Origin: Acidobacteriota bacterium
GTDB taxonomy: Bacteria; Acidobacteriota; Vicinamibacteria; Vicinamibacterales; SCN-69-37
NCBI GenBank assembly: GCA_024653875.1
Contig: JANLHE010000073.1
Location: forward strand, 1 to 8,810
Reading direction: 5' to 3'
Length of the DNA stretch: 8,810 nucleotides
Position 1 is the first letter of the stretch. Each line of letters starts with the position of its first letter. The notes under the pieces were generated by a model that saw only the letters and a program-made list of their open reading frames with translations, had not been told where the DNA came from and searched no databases. Shown here one piece after another: positions 7,020-8,810 of the stretch. The translations under genes and the position numbers were made by a program.

Positions 7020-7586
7020 TCAAGACGGCCGGTCACGCGACGAACAACTCCACCGCCCTACCTTACTCTCTGCTATGGCCGCGGAAAGCCGCACGCCCTC
7101 CGCGTCGGCCGCCCGCCTGATGATGGACATCAGGTGTCGCGCTGATGGATTGCCATTCGGACTGAGCATCCGGATCAGGCTCTTGGGGTTGGCGTCCATG
7201 AGGGTGGCCAGGACGTTGAAGCCGACAGTTGCGTCGACCAGCCGTCGCAGCAGTCCCCGTGCCAACGTCACGTCATCGTCGAGCAGTGCCTGAACGGCCG
7301 CCTGCAGCAGGCCCGTGCGGAACGTGCCATCGGATCTGATACGTCGGTAGATCGCCCTGGACATGCGCCTGTTCAGTGCCATCACGACTGAGGGGACGGA
7401 GTCGCCAAGCCCTCCGATGCGCAGAACGGCGTCGGGATGCGTCGAATACCGGAGCACGATGCCTGTTGGTGTGCGCTCGACGGAGCGCCAGTCGTGCAGT
7501 TGCACGTTGACGAGGACGGTGACGAACCGCACGGCGGGCGCCGGTGGCAGCCGGGCGAACCAGTGTGTTGGGGAAGAAGGTCGCAC
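7020..7586 (-). CDS. HigA-like antidote / DNA-binding protein with uncertain N-terminal extension
   Basis: The C-terminal ~115 residues match the small HTH 'addiction module antidote / DNA-binding protein' family related to HigA (COG3636-like). Recognisable blocks are FRTGLLQAAVQALLDDD (89-105), LLRRLVDATVGFNVLA (112-127) and NPKSLIRMLSPNGNPS (133-148), the last being the recognition-helix region. Family members normally start in a segment equivalent to MALNRR, which here is ATG 7382 (residue 69, giving 120 residues). The same frame stays open for 68 more codons to GTG 7586. That extra part has coding-like base composition (my count: GC3 about 76%, GC2 about 53%) but resembles no domain I know. 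Neither start has a clear Shine-Dalgarno, so the start is unresolved. No toxin gene adjoins it on either side: upstream is a 90-bp gap and a PLP-enzyme remnant, downstream a hydrolase. It may be an orphan regulator or the survivor of a broken toxin-antitoxin pair. Confidence 0.62.
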   Translation of the reverse strand: MRPSSPTHWFARLPPAPAVRFVTVLVNVQLHDWRSVERTPTGIVLRYSTHPDAVLRIGGLGDSVPSVVMALNRRMSRAIYRRIRSDGTFRTGLLQAAVQALLDDDVTLARGLLRRLVDATVGFNVLATLMDANPKSLIRMLSPNGNPSARHLMSIIRRAADAEGVRLSAAIAESKVGRWSCSSRDRPS

Positions 7587-7615
7587 GCCAAAGTAACACT
7601 TACGTCACTTTGGCG
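7586..7615. promoter_or_regulatory. Candidate operator palindrome upstream of the antitoxin-like gene
   Basis: CGCCAAAGT (7586-7594) and ACTTTGGCG (7607-7615) form a perfect 9-bp inverted repeat around a 12-bp spacer. Inside lies a smaller palindrome, GTAA-CAC-TTAC (7593-7603). The element ends exactly at the GTG that opens the longest frame of the HigA-like gene. HigA-type proteins are dimers that repress their own promoters at palindromes in this position, so autoregulation is the natural reading. It could instead be a binding site for another regulator or a hairpin ending the AlgH operon. It has no T-run on either side, and I could not find a convincing -35/-10 pair. Confidence 0.5.
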
Positions 7616-7659
7616 ACGATGAGGCGGCCGGTGGTACAACAATCGGTGTCTGCCGTGGG

Positions 7660-7676
7660 GCCATGCGGGCCATGGC
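7660..7676 (-). other. Short stem-loop directly after the PLP-remnant stop codon
   Basis: On the minus strand GCCATG, loop GCCCG, CATGGC form a 6-bp perfect stem beginning right after the TGA at 7679-7677. It could stabilise the 3' end of the AlgH operon transcript, but it is short and lacks a T-run, so it is a weak terminator candidate. The rest of the 7587-7676 gap holds only the operator-like palindrome. Confidence 0.25.
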
Positions 7677-7949
7677 TCAGCGATACAGGTCGGTGCTGAT
7701 GTACTTCAGCCCGTGATCGCACGCGAGGGTCACGACCGGCTCGATCGCATTCGCCAGCGACGGATCCCACATCGGCACCAGGCGGCCCGTGCCCGTCCCC
7801 TCGGTCTGCGCCCACACCTCGTCGCCAAGCGACTCGAACTGATTGGTCCAGAACGCGCCGCGCTCGGCGATGATCCGCTGTGTCAACTCGCGCATGGTCA
7901 CAAACAAGTCCGGCGTGATGCGGCCGCCGTCGCTGGGGACGATGGTCAT
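7677..7949 (-). pseudogene. Shrunken remnant of a PLP-dependent cysteine-synthase-family enzyme
   Basis: A 90-codon ORF whose pieces correspond, in order, to distant parts of the cysteine synthase family (normally 300 or more residues). Residues 1-40 (VPSDGGRITPDLF, then GAFWTNQFE) match the region after the third strand. Residues 41-50 (LGDEVWAQTE) match the helix that normally follows after about ten more residues. Residues 52-69 (TGTGRLVPMWDPSLANAI) match the later G-I-G-FVP segment. Residues 70-90 (EPVVTLACDHGLKYISTDLY) match the extreme C-terminus. Missing are the N-terminal domain with the PLP-binding lysine, the phosphate-binding Gly loop and the SSGAN-type segment, so it cannot be an active enzyme of this type. 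All junctions keep the frame, and codon use remains GC3-rich as in intact genes. ATG 7949 overlaps the TGA of the upstream gene as ATGA, with AAGG about 7 nt before it, so it may still be translated. The homology is from recall of the family, not an alignment. Confidence 0.6.
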
Positions 7950-8239
7950 TGGCGGGCCTTCTCGATCTTCGCGTCCCGCTCGCTCGAGAGCCGCTCGCGG
8001 TCGCGCCGGTATTCCTCCATGCGCACGTCGCGCTCGGCCGGGTCCACCAGCTGCCGCAATCGCCCCTGGTGCAGCACCTCCAGCTCGGCGAACTTGGCCT
8101 CGTAGAAATTCCTGATCTCCGCGATGGCGGCCCGCTGCGTGTCGGTCACTTCACGCCGCTCGACGCCCGCATCGGCATCCTTCTTCTGCAGCCGCTCCAT
8201 CGCCAGCTCGTACGCGGATTTCATGCCTGTGTCTGCCAT
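7946..8239 (-). CDS. Small charged alpha-helical protein, function unknown
   Basis: A 97-residue, highly charged protein predicted to be almost entirely helical, with heptad-like stretches (TDTQRAAIAEIRNFYEAKF, 32-50; VRMEEYRRDRERLSSERDAK, 72-91). No cysteine, signal peptide or membrane segment is present, so it is probably cytoplasmic and perhaps a coiled-coil dimer. I chose ATG 8239 (MADTGMKSAYELAMERLQKK) because the frame upstream of it becomes Arg/Pro-rich, shadow-like sequence inside the AlgH gene. There is no clear Shine-Dalgarno. It begins 17 nt after the AlgH stop, and its own TGA overlaps the next start as ATGA, so it belongs to the AlgH operon. I have the impression that similar small proteins occur in Acidobacteriota, but I know of no assigned function. 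Confidence 0.75.
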   Translation of the reverse strand: MADTGMKSAYELAMERLQKKDADAGVERREVTDTQRAAIAEIRNFYEAKFAELEVLHQGRLRQLVDPAERDVRMEEYRRDRERLSSERDAKIEKARQ

Positions 8240-8256
8240 GGGACCATTGTAGGGTG

Positions 8257-8805
8257 TCAATGAACGCCGTGGCCCATCTGGAGATTGAGGGGATCGGCGC
8301 CCATGCGGCGGATGGCCATTTCCCACACGGCCGCGGGCGGAATTTCGAAGATGAGGTCGAGCTCGAGCGGCGCGATGAGCCACGCGGAGCCGGCGAGCTC
8401 CTCATCGAGCTGGCCGGCGTCCCAACCGGCATAGCCGGCGAGCACCAGGGTGCGGCGCGGCGCGGGCCGGGCCTCGAGCGCCTCGCGCAACAGCGCCGGT
8501 GACGCGGTCAGGTACAGACTGCCGCCCAGCGCCTTGTGCTCCACCTCGGGCTGCCGCGCGGTCAGGATCCAGCCGCGCTGCGGTTCAACCGGCCCGCCGA
8601 TCAGCAACGGCAAATCGTTGGGCTGCGCCAGCGGCGGCTCCATGTGCACCGCCGCCGCCGCGTTCACCTCCGACGGACGATTGACCACCAGCCCCAGCGC
8701 CCCTTCCGGACCGTGCTCGCACAACAGCACCACCGTCTTCGCGAAGTTCGGATCGGTGAGCTGCGGCATCGAGACGAGAAGCACGGGCGCTAATGACATA
8801 CACAT
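8257..8805 (-). CDS. AlgH/YqgE family protein (UPF0301)
   Basis: Cytoplasmic protein of the AlgH/YqgE family, about 182 residues, the normal length. Family marks are LAPVLLVSMPQL and DPNFAKTVVLL near the start (5-28), EGALGLVVNRP (34-44), GGPVEPQRGWIL (70-81) and GYAGWDAGQLDEEL (124-137). The biochemical role of the family is unsettled: AlgH was linked to alginate regulation in Pseudomonas, and a general regulatory role has been proposed. The start is provisional. ATG 8805 and ATG 8799 are both in frame, the second giving the common MSLAP beginning, and only five bases remain upstream, so neither the ribosome-binding site nor an upstream extension can be judged. It appears to head a leftward operon with the helical protein at 7946-8239 and the PLP-enzyme remnant. 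Confidence 0.93.
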   Translation of the reverse strand: MCMSLAPVLLVSMPQLTDPNFAKTVVLLCEHGPEGALGLVVNRPSEVNAAAAVHMEPPLAQPNDLPLLIGGPVEPQRGWILTARQPEVEHKALGGSLYLTASPALLREALEARPAPRRTLVLAGYAGWDAGQLDEELAGSAWLIAPLELDLIFEIPPAAVWEMAIRRMGADPLNLQMGHGVH

Positions 8806-8810
8806 TGAGT

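Noticed and set aside
8237..8260. TTGACA and TACAAT on the minus strand ahead of the 97-residue gene, resembling a sigma-70 promoter
   Set aside because: The two hexamers are only a few bases apart, not about 17, so they cannot form a promoter together.
8240..8383. Longer N-terminus (48 more codons) for the 97-residue helical protein
   Set aside because: The extension overlaps the end of the AlgH gene and reads as Arg/Pro/His-rich shadow sequence; conserved-looking sequence begins at ATG 8239.

Overview
The window is very GC-rich, with strong G/C bias at third codon positions. Its gene content resembles an Acidobacteriota-like genome, perhaps the Vicinamibacteria branch: an ECF sigma/anti-sigma pair followed by an exported TPR/HEAT protein, a secreted ~1,050-residue Asp-box propeller protein with Gly/Arg-rich inserts, and a small charged helical protein next to AlgH/YqgE. 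The taxonomic call is an inference from gene style; no marker gene is present.

Layout. A plus-strand block fills 1-5648. It begins with the 3' part of an ECF sigma factor gene cut by the window edge. A membrane-anchored zinc-type anti-sigma factor follows, and then an exported TPR/HEAT-repeat protein whose start overlaps the anti-sigma stop as ATGA. These three look like one transcription unit: a cytoplasmic regulator, its membrane-bound inhibitor and a periplasmic protein that could take part in signalling or be a target. An 85-bp gap holds two hairpins. One is a GC-rich palindrome just after the HEAT gene. The other is a perfect 8-bp stem that buries the ribosome-binding site of the next gene, the large secreted propeller protein.

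A minus-strand block fills 5649-8805 and reads leftward: AlgH/YqgE (UPF0301), a 97-residue helical protein, a 90-codon ORF that looks like a shrunken remnant of a PLP-dependent cysteine-synthase-family enzyme, a HigA-like antidote/DNA-binding protein without a recognisable toxin partner, and an LCAT-like alpha/beta hydrolase. The first three are tightly packed (17-nt gap, then an ATGA overlap). The antitoxin-like gene lies behind a 30-bp palindrome that could be its operator. The two blocks converge with their stop codons touching (TGA then TTA), leaving no room for an intergenic terminator.

I see no rRNA, tRNA, CRISPR array, insertion sequence or phage gene. I did not find an obvious new multi-gene defence or metabolic system. 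The points most worth a second look are the SD-sequestering hairpin, the miniaturised PLP-enzyme ORF, and the orphan antitoxin-like gene with its palindrome.
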